From: JAWUWD01 sp034112085
GTDB taxonomy: Bacteria; Bacteroidota; Bacteroidia; Cytophagales; Cyclobacteriaceae
Assembly (NCBI GenBank): GCA_034112085.1
Contig: JAWUWD010000107.1
Span: 9,703-73,702 of the forward strand
DNA length: 64,000 nt
Direction: 5' to 3'
Shown here: in pieces, positions 8,618 through 17,542 of the stretch
How the letters are laid out: every line of letters begins with the position of its first letter
Numbering within the stretch: position 1 is the stretch's first letter
The notes under the pieces: generated by a model
What the model saw: only the letters and a program-made list of their open reading frames with translations
The model's database searches: none
What the model was told of the DNA's origin: nothing
Program-made: the position numbers and the translations under genes

Positions 8618-9160
8618 GTGAATAGACTGAATGCTTATAACATTGACATCTTCAAACTTAGTAATGCTACGCATGATTATGTTTTTGAAGTGGATTCTTC
8701 GTTTTTCGAAGAATTTGAAGAAAGTCTAGCCTCAGATGGTAGAGCGAACGTCATCGTTAAGCTTCGAAAGAGCGAAACGATGATTGAGACTAATATCCAA
8801 GTAAAGGGGTCAGTCAAAGTGACTTGTGATCGTAGTTTGGAAGATTATGATCATCATCTTGATACTAATGATGATATCATATTCAAATATGGTGATGAAT
8901 GGAAGGAATTAAGTGATGAGATCGTCACTATTCCTAATGGGGAGCAGCGCATCAATCTTGCGCAGTACATTTACGAGTTCATTGGGCTAGCTATTCCAAT
9001 GAAGAGACTTCATCCTAGGTTTGAGCAAGATGAAGTTGAAGATGACGAGACCAATGAAATGATTTATTCGTCTTATGATGAGAACGAAGAAGATATTGAT
9101 AGTTCAACTACAGAGGAAGTAGATCCTCGTTGGGCAAAATTGAAAGAAATAAAAAAATAA
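8618..9160 (+). CDS. DUF177 / YceD-family protein
   Basis: 180 residues starting at GTG 8618 behind a strong AAGGAG. The domain features GSVKVTCDRSLE (about 65-76) and the C-terminal acidic tail match DUF177 (YceD). Family knowledge: in most bacteria this gene sits directly upstream of rpmF, and in plants and E. coli its product is linked to 23S rRNA accumulation and processing. That synteny is kept here, with rpmF starting 28 bases after the stop. The second cysteine of the usual CxRCL-type motif is absent, leaving a single Cys. A role in 50S assembly is inferred from the family. Confidence 0.88.
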   Translation: MNRLNAYNIDIFKLSNATHDYVFEVDSSFFEEFEESLASDGRANVIVKLRKSETMIETNIQVKGSVKVTCDRSLEDYDHHLDTNDDIIFKYGDEWKELSDEIVTIPNGEQRINLAQYIYEFIGLAIPMKRLHPRFEQDEVEDDETNEMIYSSYDENEEDIDSSTTEEVDPRWAKLKEIKK

Positions 9161-9187
9161 CGAATACAATAATTAAAGAAGATAGCA

Positions 9188-9379
9188 ATGGCGCATCCTA
9201 AAAGAAAAATATCGAAGCAGAGAAGAGACAAAAGAAGAACTCACTATAAAGCTACTGCTAAGCAATTGGTTGTATGTCCTACAACAGGTGAATTCCACAT
9301 GCCTCATAGAGCATTCTGGCACGAAGGAAAACTTTACTACAAAGGAAATGTGGTAATGGAGAAAGAGGTATTGGCTTAA
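9188..9379 (+). CDS. rpmF: 50S ribosomal protein L32
   Basis: 63 residues beginning MAHPKRKISKQRRDKRRTHY, the standard L32 N-terminus that packs into 23S rRNA. In the C-terminal half only one cysteine remains (VVCPTTGEFHMPHRAF). The four-Cys zinc ribbon of classical L32 is therefore missing and the protein should be zinc-independent. It is co-transcribed with the DUF177 gene upstream and followed by a hairpin terminator at 9411-9434. Confidence 0.95.
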   Translation: MAHPKRKISKQRRDKRRTHYKATAKQLVVCPTTGEFHMPHRAFWHEGKLYYKGNVVMEKEVLA

Positions 9380-9410
9380 TCGTCAATCATTCTCAATCTG
9401 GATTAATACT

Positions 9411-9434
9411 AGGGGCTTTAGCCCCTTTCTTTGT
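9411..9434 (+). terminator. Rho-independent terminator after rpmF
   Basis: AGGGGC (9411-9416) pairs with GCCCCT (9421-9426) around a 4-base loop and is followed by TTCTTTG. It separates the DUF177-rpmF unit from fabH. Confidence 0.75.
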
Positions 9435-9507
9435 TATATGGCAATTTTATCAGAAAACTGTACTATTATTGAGTCAAATCACCCCACTAAAAAAATGTAT
9501 TTCAGTT

Positions 9508-9535
9508 TTTGATCTGACAAAAACCTGTAACTTTG
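9508..9535 (+). promoter_or_regulatory. Putative promoter of the fabH-efp-acc cluster
   Basis: TTTG at 9508-9511 and TAACTTTG at 9528-9535 with 16 bases between them. Both boxes fit the Bacteroidota consensus; the spacing is a little short. It lies just beyond the rpmF terminator and about 65 bases before the fabH start. Confidence 0.55.
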
Positions 9536-9599
9536 GCGATTAACTTTTGATGGTCATCTGTTACATGTTATTGATAATTTGATCGGAAATAAACATTCT

Positions 9600-10598
9600 A
9601 TGAGCAATATAAAGGCAGCAATCACAGGCGTACAAGGTTATGTCCCTGAATACAGGCTTACCAATGCAGAACTCGAAACAATGGTGGAAACCAATGACGA
9701 GTGGATCACTTCAAGAACTGGAATCAAAGAACGTAGAATTCTTAAAGGAGAAAATCAAGGGACATCTGTCATGGCAATAGCCGCTGTAAAAGGTCTATTA
9801 GAAAAAACCAATACTGATCCTGCAGATATAGATCTAATAATTTGTGCTACAGTAACACCAGACTTAGTATTTCCTGCGACTTCAAACATTGTGGCCTCAG
9901 AAGTAGGTGCTGTGAATGCATTTAGTTACGACTTAGGTGCTGCATGTTCTGGTTTTATTTACGCACTGAGCACTGGATCTCAATTTATAGAGACTGGGAA
10001 ATATAAAAAGGTGATTATCATAGGAGCAGATAAGATGTCTTCTATTGTCAATTATCAGGATAGAGCAACATGTATCATTTTTGGTGATGGTGCAGGTGCA
10101 GTAATGTTGGAACCATCTGAAGATGAGGACGGTATTATTGACTTTATGCATAAAAGTGACGGGACTGGTGAGCAATATCTTAAGCAACAAGCTGGAGGTA
10201 GTCGCTTACCTGCATCGCACGAAACAGTTGATCAACGACTGCATTATGCCCAACAAGAGGGTTCTTCAGTATTCAAGTTTGCAGTAACTAATATGGCTGA
10301 TTACGCAGGTAAAATCATGGAGCGTAATAACTTAACAGGTGATGATGTAGCATATTTACTAGCCCACCAAGCCAATAAGCGGATCATTGATGCTACAGCA
10401 AGAAGGATGGAAATTGGAGATGAGAAAGTATTGATGAATATTGAGAGATATGGAAATACTACCTCCGGAACTATTCCATTATTGATGTGGGACTTTGAAT
10501 CGAAACTCAAAAAAGGTGACAATCTCATAATTGCAGCATTTGGTGGAGGGTTCACATGGGGATCTGTCTACATCAAATGGGCATATGACACTAAATAA
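9600..10598 (+). CDS. fabH: Beta-ketoacyl-ACP synthase III
   Basis: 332 residues from the ATG at 9600; the open frame reaches a TTG at 9579, but family proteins start as SxIxAAITG. FabH condenses acetyl-CoA or a branched acyl-CoA with malonyl-ACP to begin fatty acid synthesis. The catalytic triad is clear: Cys116 in DLGAACSGF, His in LLAHQANKRI and Asn in ERYGNTTSGT. Here it follows rpmF without the plsX gene that separates them in many bacteria. It precedes efp, accB and accC, so initiation and malonyl-CoA supply are grouped. Confidence 0.96.
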   Translation: MSNIKAAITGVQGYVPEYRLTNAELETMVETNDEWITSRTGIKERRILKGENQGTSVMAIAAVKGLLEKTNTDPADIDLIICATVTPDLVFPATSNIVASEVGAVNAFSYDLGAACSGFIYALSTGSQFIETGKYKKVIIIGADKMSSIVNYQDRATCIIFGDGAGAVMLEPSEDEDGIIDFMHKSDGTGEQYLKQQAGGSRLPASHETVDQRLHYAQQEGSSVFKFAVTNMADYAGKIMERNNLTGDDVAYLLAHQANKRIIDATARRMEIGDEKVLMNIERYGNTTSGTIPLLMWDFESKLKKGDNLIIAAFGGGFTWGSVYIKWAYDTK

Positions 10599-10646
10599 TA
10601 ATATAGACAGTTTTTAGACATTTATATATCAAGGAATAAATAACTT

Positions 10647-11210
10647 ATGGCATCTACAGCAGATTTTAAAAATGGACTTTGTATGGAATACAACCACGGT
10701 CTATACACCATTGTAGAGTTTCAACATGTCAAGCCCGGGAAAGGTCCTGCGTTCGTAAGGACAAAACTTAAAAACATAACTACCGGAAAAGTAATTGAAA
10801 ATACATTTACTTCGGGAGTGAAAGTTACTACTGCCAGAATTGAAAGAAGGCCTCATCAATTTCTTTACAGGGATGATATGGGCTATCACTTTATGAATAC
10901 GGAGGACTTCGAGCAATTTCCTTTAGAAGAAAAGTTGATCACTGGATACCAGTTTCTTAAAGATGGACAAAATGTTGAGATTCTTTTTCACGCAGAAACT
11001 GAAACAGCACTTTCATGCGAGCTTCCTCCATTTGTAGAACTCCTAGTGACGTACACTGAGCCTGGTATTAAGGGAGATACAGCTACAAATGCTACTAAAC
11101 CTGCAACACTAGATACTGGGGCAATCATTCAAGTGCCCTTATTTATAGATCAAGACCAAAAAATAAAAGTAGATACGCGCGATGGTTCTTATTCTGAGCG
11201 TGTAAAATAG
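10647..11210 (+). CDS. efp: Elongation factor P
   Basis: 187 residues, full length. EF-P enters the ribosomal E site and relieves stalling at polyproline runs. The tip loop reads HVKPGKGPAFVR, with Lys32 at the position that is post-translationally modified in lysine-type EF-Ps. There is no EpmA, EpmB or YmfI gene in the window. The three beta-barrel domains (KOW-like N-terminal, central OB and C-terminal OB) are all present, ending in KVDTRDGSYSERV. It lies between fabH and accB on the same strand with short gaps. Confidence 0.97.
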   Translation: MASTADFKNGLCMEYNHGLYTIVEFQHVKPGKGPAFVRTKLKNITTGKVIENTFTSGVKVTTARIERRPHQFLYRDDMGYHFMNTEDFEQFPLEEKLITGYQFLKDGQNVEILFHAETETALSCELPPFVELLVTYTEPGIKGDTATNATKPATLDTGAIIQVPLFIDQDQKIKVDTRDGSYSERVK

Positions 11211-11244
11211 ACATAACTTTAATCAAAAAACCAACCAATCGGCT

Positions 11245-11715
11245 ATGAAGAGTAAAGAGATAAGAGATTTAATAGACTTTATATCAAGCACAGGTCTCAA
11301 TGAAGTAAATATTGAGACTGAAGAACTGAAGTTATCTGTTGTAAGAGATGCTAAAGTAAAAACACAAAGTGCTCCTGTACAAATGCAGGCGTCAGTTGCT
11401 CAAGCGGCTCCGGTAGCTACCCCTGTTGCAATTGCAGCAAGTGCAACCCCTCCTGCAGCAGATGATTCTAGTAATTACTTAGAAGTGAAGTCACCAATGA
11501 TTGGTACATTCTACAGATCAACTAATCCTGAATCGCCAGCGTTTGCCTCTGTAGGAGATAAAATTGAAGTGGGACAGACTGTCTGTATTGTAGAGGCAAT
11601 GAAGCTTTTCAATGAAATAGAGTCTGAAGTATCTGGAACTATTGTAAAAGTAATGGTAGAAAATGCGTCACCTGTAGAATACGATCAGGTGTTGTTCTTA
11701 GTTGATCCATCCTAA
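11245..11715 (+). CDS. accB: Acetyl-CoA carboxylase biotin carboxyl carrier protein
   Basis: 156 residues. An N-terminal region (1-35) precedes an Ala/Pro-rich flexible linker (about 43-75). The biotinyl domain carries the biotin-attachment motif VEAMKLFNE, with Lys120. It shuttles CO2 as carboxybiotin between AccC and the AccAD transferase. accC follows 66 bases later. The accA and accD genes are not in this window, as is usual. Confidence 0.97.
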   Translation: MKSKEIRDLIDFISSTGLNEVNIETEELKLSVVRDAKVKTQSAPVQMQASVAQAAPVATPVAIAASATPPAADDSSNYLEVKSPMIGTFYRSTNPESPAFASVGDKIEVGQTVCIVEAMKLFNEIESEVSGTIVKVMVENASPVEYDQVLFLVDPS

Positions 11716-11781
11716 GCAAACATGGCGCAGTAATGTTTGCTGTATGCTAACACATTTTTAATCCAAAAAATTTAACAAATC

Positions 11782-13125
11782 GTGTTTAAAAAAATATTAA
11801 TTGCCAATAGAGGCGAAATTGCCCTTCGCATTATTCGAACTTGTCGCGAAATGGGTGTCAAAACAGTTGCTGTGTATTCAACAGCTGACAAAGAAAGCTT
11901 ACACGTAAAATTTGCAGACGAAGCAGTTTGCATAGGAAAACCACCTAGTGCTGATTCTTATCTCAATATTCCAAGAATCATCTCAGCGGCAGAAATCACC
12001 AATGCAGATGCTATTCACCCAGGATACGGATTCTTGTCTGAAAATGCAGAATTTGCAGCTGTTTGTGAAGAATACAACATCAAGTTCATTGGAGCATCAG
12101 CTGACATGATCAACCGCATGGGTGATAAAGCTTCTGCCAAAGCGACCATGAAAAAAGCAGGTGTTCCTGTAATACCAGGGTCTGACGGCTTAATAGACAC
12201 TATTGCTGAAGGAAAGAAGATCTCAAAAAAGATGAAATATCCAGTCATTCTTAAGGCTACAGCCGGTGGTGGTGGTCGTGGAATGAGAATTGTCCACAAC
12301 GAAGAAGGCTTTGAAAAAGCTTGGGTCGATTGTAAAATGGAATCAAAAGCAGCTTTCGGGAATGATGACCTCTATTTGGAAAAATACATTGAAGAACCTA
12401 GGCATATTGAAATACAAATCGTTGGAGACAGTAATGGGAAAGCATGCCACTTATCTGAAAGAGACTGTTCGATCCAAAGACGCCATCAAAAGCTAGTCGA
12501 AGAAACACCCTCACCAGTAGTTGATAAAAAACTACGTGAAAAAATGGGCAAAGCGGCTATCGCTGGAGCTGAAGGAATAAAATATGAAGGTGCTGGAACT
12601 GTAGAGTTTTTGGTTGACAAACATGGTGACTTTTATTTCATGGAAATGAATACAAGGATTCAAGTTGAGCACCCGATCACAGAGGAAGTAACAGACTATG
12701 ATCTGATCAAAGAGCAAATCAAGGTAGCTGCAGGAATACCTATTTCAGGGAAGAATTATTACCCTAATCTATACGCCATGGAGTGCAGAATCAATGCAGA
12801 AGATCCTTCTAAAGATTTCAGACCTAGTCCTGGGAAAATAACAAATCTTCATATCCCTGGAGGGCATGGTGTAAGAATTGATAGTCATGTTTATGCAGGA
12901 TATAGTATTCCTCCAAATTATGACTCTATGATCGCCAAGCTTATAGTGAGTGGTCAATCTAGAGAAGAAGTAATCGTGAGAATGAAGCGTGCATTACAAG
13001 AGTTTGTAATAGAAGGAGTGAAAACTACTATTCCATTTCATATCAAACTGATGGACGATGAGGAATTCAAATCAGGTCAATTCACCACTGCATTTATGGA
13101 AACCTTTGATCTTTCAGATTTATAA
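11782..13125 (+). CDS. accC: Acetyl-CoA carboxylase, biotin carboxylase subunit
   Basis: 447 residues, normal size. It carries out ATP-dependent carboxylation of the biotin on AccB. Landmarks are FKKILIANRGEIALRI at the N-terminus, HPGYGFLSENA, the ATP-grasp glycine loop TAGGGGRGMR, and EMNTRIQVEHPITE with catalytic residues. The start is GTG at 11782, fixed by the conserved KKILIANRG beginning. The gene ends before a strong terminator at 13150-13189. Confidence 0.97.
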   Translation: MFKKILIANRGEIALRIIRTCREMGVKTVAVYSTADKESLHVKFADEAVCIGKPPSADSYLNIPRIISAAEITNADAIHPGYGFLSENAEFAAVCEEYNIKFIGASADMINRMGDKASAKATMKKAGVPVIPGSDGLIDTIAEGKKISKKMKYPVILKATAGGGGRGMRIVHNEEGFEKAWVDCKMESKAAFGNDDLYLEKYIEEPRHIEIQIVGDSNGKACHLSERDCSIQRRHQKLVEETPSPVVDKKLREKMGKAAIAGAEGIKYEGAGTVEFLVDKHGDFYFMEMNTRIQVEHPITEEVTDYDLIKEQIKVAAGIPISGKNYYPNLYAMECRINAEDPSKDFRPSPGKITNLHIPGGHGVRIDSHVYAGYSIPPNYDSMIAKLIVSGQSREEVIVRMKRALQEFVIEGVKTTIPFHIKLMDDEEFKSGQFTTAFMETFDLSDL

Positions 13126-13149
13126 AATTGCATAATCGCAATCATTTTG

Positions 13150-13189
13150 AAAGGCTACTTTAAGAATATTAAAGTAGCCTTTTCTTTTT
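13150..13189 (+). terminator. Rho-independent terminator after accC
   Basis: 13-bp arms (13150-13162 and 13170-13182) around a 7-base loop, followed by CTTTTTC. It closes the fabH-efp-accBC transcript. Confidence 0.8.
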
Positions 13190-13258
13190 CAGAGTAAGTA
13201 TCCACACTTGCTAAATCACCAAGTTTTTTTAGTTTTACAAAACACAATTAAGCAGAAG

Positions 13259-13510
13259 ATGTCCAATACACAAGAAACCATAACGAATATTCTAGTAGAC
13301 AAGTTAGGTCTGGCTGCCACTGAAGTCACTCCAGATGCCAATTTCGTTAAAGATTTAGGCATAGACTCCTTAGACTATGCAGAATTAGTGATGGAATTTG
13401 AGCGAAATTTCGATATCAGAATACCTGATGAAGATGGGGAGCAGATGCAAACCATCAACCAAGCCGTCAAATACATTGACAATAAAGTATTGAATAAAAA
13501 AGAAGCTTAA
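13259..13510 (+). CDS. Acyl carrier protein
   Basis: 83 residues from ATG 13259; the frame is open to a TTG at 13208, but the ACP fold begins at SNTQETI. The phosphopantetheine serine is Ser37 in DLGIDSLDYAELV, and the rest keeps the helix II and III acidic faces. It differs from the usual housekeeping Bacteroidota AcpP, which typically reads LGADSLDTVEL, so it may be a second, dedicated carrier. It sits after the accC terminator, transcribed separately, and is convergent with the YqaE-type lipoprotein gene. Confidence 0.9.
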   Translation: MSNTQETITNILVDKLGLAATEVTPDANFVKDLGIDSLDYAELVMEFERNFDIRIPDEDGEQMQTINQAVKYIDNKVLNKKEA

Positions 13511-13543
13511 CAGCTCCTTTTTTATTCAATACTTTATTAATTA

Positions 13544-14095
13544 TTACCCTCTAAAATGTTCGTGAACTTTGATCAATGCATAGATGGCAGCTGGTAGCCA
13601 AAACAACAAGGTAAGCACCAGGCTAATCCAGAACTCTTGAGTAATACCATAGGTAAGTCCTACTCCTAAAAACGGAATGAAAAAAGCCAATATCATCATC
13701 AGCGTGTAATCATCATTGGCTTTTTTAGCCTCTTTCACTTCTTTTATTATTTCCTTTTTGACTTTTTTGTTCTCCCTCTTAAGTTCTTTCTTTAGCAATT
13801 TCCCCTCGATCCCTGAGCTATTTATTTGTTGGATACGAATTTCGTGTGCTTCAACAATTTTTTTTATTGGATTTTCTTTGAGTAAAACCAGCGTTTCAGA
13901 ATTACTAGCTACTAATTCTGATGGATTCACTTCTCCCAATACTTCATCATTAGCATGATAAATGTTTTCCGTAATCAGTTCATGCTTTGAACTCTCGTTA
14001 GATTTATGATTAAAATGTGCAGTATACTTTGGCGCACATGAATACAGCAGCGCAATCGACATCAATACAAAAGAATTTCGCAGTAGGTTTTTCAT
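13544..14095 (-). CDS. Lipoprotein with C-terminal YqaE/Pmp3 membrane domain
   Basis: 183 residues. A lipoprotein-type signal with a cysteine in ALLYSCAPK (about residue 20) is followed by a charged, probably periplasmic stretch rich in Lys and Glu with coiled-coil tendency (about 90-128). A two-helix domain ends the protein (about 130-178, containing FIPFLGVGLTYG and FWLPAAIYALI), which is the YqaE/PMP3 signature. Small free-standing Pmp3 proteins are linked to membrane potential and salt stress; the function of this lipoprotein-fused form is not known. It is monocistronic and divergent from the THUMP methyltransferase. Confidence 0.8.
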   Translation of the reverse strand: MKNLLRNSFVLMSIALLYSCAPKYTAHFNHKSNESSKHELITENIYHANDEVLGEVNPSELVASNSETLVLLKENPIKKIVEAHEIRIQQINSSGIEGKLLKKELKRENKKVKKEIIKEVKEAKKANDDYTLMMILAFFIPFLGVGLTYGITQEFWISLVLTLLFWLPAAIYALIKVHEHFRG

Positions 14096-14144
14096 AATTG
14101 GTAATTTAGTTCAACTTTGTTTCGATACTAAAATACATCAATAC

Positions 14145-15302
14145 ATGACATTATCAAAGATCGTAATCACTTGCCCTCCACATATCAATACCATTCTTGC
14201 AAAAGAAGTAGAAGATCTAGGCTATGAGGTGAAAAAAATCAATCGAATGGATGTGGAAATTGAAGGCACGTTCAATGATACGATGTACCTCAATCTACAC
14301 TTGCGGACAGGGTATCGAGTTCTCTTCCTGGTGAAGTCATTTAAAGCTACCACACCGGAACAACTTTACGATGAAGTGTGCCACATTAAATGGGAAGAAA
14401 TCATGGATAAAGATGGATACTTCAGTATCCAATCTTATGTCAAAAATGATTTCATTTATGATAGTAAATATGCCAACCTTAAAATCAAAGATGCCATAGC
14501 CGATCGGTTTGTCCGAGAGTTCGGGAAGCGTCCTGACTCGGGCCCAAGTATCGACAAGGTTGTACTATTTCTACATTGGAAACTTGATCAATGCCATCTC
14601 TATATTGACACCTCTGGAGAGACCATCGCAAAACATGGCTATCGGAAAATTCCTTTTAAAGCTCCAATGCTTGAGGCATTGGCGGCAGCAACGATAAAGG
14701 CTAGCCAGTGGGATGGTAAGTCCTCATTTGTTAACCCAATGTGCGGTAGTGGTACGCTTGCTATTGAGGCAGCACTGATAGCCATTAATAAGGCCCCAGG
14801 GCTGATGCGTGACAATTTTGGCTTCATGCATATCAAAGGCTACAACTATGCCTACTGGGATAAAATCAAAAAAGAAGCAGAGGAAGCTGTCTTAGACACC
14901 ATTTCATTTAAAATAACTGCCTCGGACATGAGTCCAGAAGCATTAAAAGTATCTAGAATGAATGCCGCATATGCTAAGGTTGATCACTTGATCAGCTTCG
15001 AATTATGTGATTTCTCTAGAACAACAATTCCTGAAACTCCTGGAGTCGTGATGATCAATCCTGAGTACGGAGAACGTCTTGGTGAAGAAGAGGAATTGGT
15101 AAAAGTATATCAACAAATTGGCGATTTCTTTAAGAAAAGTTGTTCTGGGTATATGGGTTATATATTCACAGGGAACATGAATCTTGCTAAGAAAATTGGT
15201 TTACGTGCTAAAAGAAGGATTGAGTTTTTCAATGCTATGATTGATTGTCGCTTGCTAGAATATGAGCTTTATGTTGGAAGTAAGAGAGAAGAAAATAATT
15301 GA
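14145..15302 (+). CDS. THUMP-domain class I SAM-dependent RNA methyltransferase (RlmL/COG0116 type)
   Basis: 385 residues. The THUMP RNA-binding region (about 45-155) precedes a methyltransferase domain with the SAM-site FVNPMCGSGTLAIEAA (about 195-212) and motif IV INPEYGERLGEE. In N2-guanine methyltransferases motif IV is usually NPPY; here the second Pro is Glu, a variant I believe is common in Cytophagales. By family it should methylate 23S rRNA (the RlmL target guanosine is likely, not proven). The stop overlaps the next start (TTGA), indicating co-translation with the lipase-like gene. Confidence 0.88.
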   Translation: MTLSKIVITCPPHINTILAKEVEDLGYEVKKINRMDVEIEGTFNDTMYLNLHLRTGYRVLFLVKSFKATTPEQLYDEVCHIKWEEIMDKDGYFSIQSYVKNDFIYDSKYANLKIKDAIADRFVREFGKRPDSGPSIDKVVLFLHWKLDQCHLYIDTSGETIAKHGYRKIPFKAPMLEALAAATIKASQWDGKSSFVNPMCGSGTLAIEAALIAINKAPGLMRDNFGFMHIKGYNYAYWDKIKKEAEEAVLDTISFKITASDMSPEALKVSRMNAAYAKVDHLISFELCDFSRTTIPETPGVVMINPEYGERLGEEEELVKVYQQIGDFFKKSCSGYMGYIFTGNMNLAKKIGLRAKRRIEFFNAMIDCRLLEYELYVGSKREENN

Positions 15303-17539
15303 ATATCGTCCGATCCTATATCGAAAGATTCTATTATTCCTTTCCCATAAGGTTATTAGTCAATCACGTCAAAAATAACCAAATCCTCCTACTGTTTTGG
15401 ATAGTCCTATTTGCGATTATAAATGGACTTATTGGTAAATTTTTAGGTATTCAATATCTCTTCTTAGATCCTGAATACCTCAATAAGGTTGATTTTTTTA
15501 GTTTTATGTTACTAGGGATATCGCTTGCAGGTTTCACTACTGCTTTTCATATTACTAGCTACATTATTGATGGTCATCGTTTTTCATTCATTGGAAAAAT
15601 TCCAAGGCCATTTACTACTTACAGTCTAAATAACAGTATTATCCCAACGATATTTCTCGGAACTTATGTTTACTTCATTATTGATTATCAACTTAATGTT
15701 GGAAGTGCAACCACTTCCAGTATTATCATTGAGATAACTGGGCTGGTCAGTGGGTTTTTATTGATTGGTATTATTCTTTACACCTATTTCCTGCTCACGA
15801 ATAAGGATATTTTTAGATATGTAGTCTGTAAAGTAGATGAGAAGCTAAAGCAAAAAGTGCCTGCTACTCGTGCGAATGCAATGAATAAGCTACACATAGC
15901 TAAAAAAAAACAAATCAAAGTCAGGAGTTATTTGAACTACAGATTGGCCCCTACCAAAATCGTTGATGATAAAGAATTTTACGATAGAGCAACTGTTCTA
16001 CAAGTCTTTGACCAAAATCATTTAAACCTGGTCATTGTTGAATTTGCCATATTCTCCATATTACTAATCATTGGAATTTTTAGAGAATATGCTATTTTTC
16101 AGATACCAGCGGCCGCAAGTTTACTGCTACTGTTTACCATATTTGTTATGATCGCTGGTGCATTCTCCTATTGGTTTGGCAGGTGGTCTACGACCGTTGC
16201 TATCGGTATTTTCATAATACTAAATATAATCACACAGAATGATCTACTTCCCAGAGAGTACAAGGCATACGGCCTAAACTATAACACTAAAAAGGTTGCT
16301 TATAACCTTAAGACAATAAAAGGTCTCAACAGTACATCCAACTATGAAGGTGATCGCTCCAATACTTTGGTCATTCTTGAAAACTGGAAAGCAAAACATA
16401 TCGATAAATCTAAGCCTAAAATGGTACTCACATGTGTTAGTGGTGGTGGACAGCGAGCAGCATTATGGACACTTGCGGCTCTTCAGCAGTCAGACAGTAT
16501 CTCTCAAGGAGAACTGATGAAACACACGATGTTGATGACTGGTGCTTCAGGAGGAATGATCGGTGCTGCCTATTTTAGAGAGCTGACCTTAAGAGATCAA
16601 GATAGCTTGTCGGACAATTCGCCTTACAGTGAAGTTCATCAGCAGAATATTGCTCGGGATAATCTCAATTCAATAATATTCAGCTTGTTAGTCAATGATT
16701 TTTTTATTGGTGGACTTAAACCTAATGATCCAACATCCAGTTATTCAAAAGATCGAGGATATGCCTTCGAAAAACAGCTAGAAATGAATACTGGTGGCTT
16801 GCTTAATAAGACAGTCTCAGAATACCAATTATCAGAACAGAAGGCCGATATTCCTATGCTGATAATGGCTCCCACTATAATGAATGATGGAAGAAAATTA
16901 TTCATAAGCCCGCAAAATGTTTCATATATGGCAAGTGATCCTGGACAAGATCATTTGTATGGGATTGATTTCTTAAGACTTTTTGAAAATCAAAAAAGTG
17001 ATCAACTCACGTTCTATAGTGCGTTGAGAATGAACGCGGCATTTCCCTACATCACTCCTAATGTAAGTCTGCCGAGTGAGCCTCCGATAGAAATAATGGA
17101 TGCGGGTGTGGCTGATAATTTTGGCATTACTGATGCTGTAAGATTTCTATATGTTTTTCAAGAGTGGATCAGTGAGAACACATCAGGAGTAGTCATCCTT
17201 TCCATTCGTGATTCTAAAAAAGAGTTTCCGATCAGTAATAAAAAAGGCAGTTCTCTAATCGGGAAATTCACGACTCCAATCAGTAGTATTTATAGTAATT
17301 TCGAAAATCTTCAAAATATCAACAATGATTCTCAACTTCAACATGCGAGATCGTGGTTTAAAGGAGACTTAGAGCATATAATAATTGAATATGACCCTTT
17401 CCTTAATACAAATGTTACCGAAAGAGCCTCATTAAATTGGAGGCTTACTGAAAAAGAAAAACAGAGTGTTCTAGAAAACATTAGCTCAAAAAAGAACCGT
17501 GAAAAGATCATAGAGTTAAGGGAGACCTTGAAAAGGTAA
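15299..17539 (+). CDS. Patatin-like phospholipase domain membrane protein
   Basis: 746 residues from a TTG at 15299 overlapping the previous stop. The N-terminal third has about seven hydrophobic segments (roughly 28-50, 66-88, 105-127, 140-165, 243-262, 268-290, 297-312). The C-terminal half is a patatin domain: oxyanion-hole VSGGGQRAA, nucleophile MTGASGGMIG (GxSxG serine) and the dyad aspartate in IMDAGVADNFG. All three are intact, so it should be an active lipid acyl hydrolase tethered to the membrane. Which side the catalytic half faces and its lipid substrate are unknown. It is convergent with the propeller kinase, with 3 bases between the stops. Confidence 0.85.
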   Translation: MNIVRSYIERFYYSFPIRLLVNHVKNNQILLLFWIVLFAIINGLIGKFLGIQYLFLDPEYLNKVDFFSFMLLGISLAGFTTAFHITSYIIDGHRFSFIGKIPRPFTTYSLNNSIIPTIFLGTYVYFIIDYQLNVGSATTSSIIIEITGLVSGFLLIGIILYTYFLLTNKDIFRYVVCKVDEKLKQKVPATRANAMNKLHIAKKKQIKVRSYLNYRLAPTKIVDDKEFYDRATVLQVFDQNHLNLVIVEFAIFSILLIIGIFREYAIFQIPAAASLLLLFTIFVMIAGAFSYWFGRWSTTVAIGIFIILNIITQNDLLPREYKAYGLNYNTKKVAYNLKTIKGLNSTSNYEGDRSNTLVILENWKAKHIDKSKPKMVLTCVSGGGQRAALWTLAALQQSDSISQGELMKHTMLMTGASGGMIGAAYFRELTLRDQDSLSDNSPYSEVHQQNIARDNLNSIIFSLLVNDFFIGGLKPNDPTSSYSKDRGYAFEKQLEMNTGGLLNKTVSEYQLSEQKADIPMLIMAPTIMNDGRKLFISPQNVSYMASDPGQDHLYGIDFLRLFENQKSDQLTFYSALRMNAAFPYITPNVSLPSEPPIEIMDAGVADNFGITDAVRFLYVFQEWISENTSGVVILSIRDSKKEFPISNKKGSSLIGKFTTPISSIYSNFENLQNINNDSQLQHARSWFKGDLEHIIIEYDPFLNTNVTERASLNWRLTEKEKQSVLENISSKKNREKIIELRETLKR

Positions 17540-17542
17540 TGA

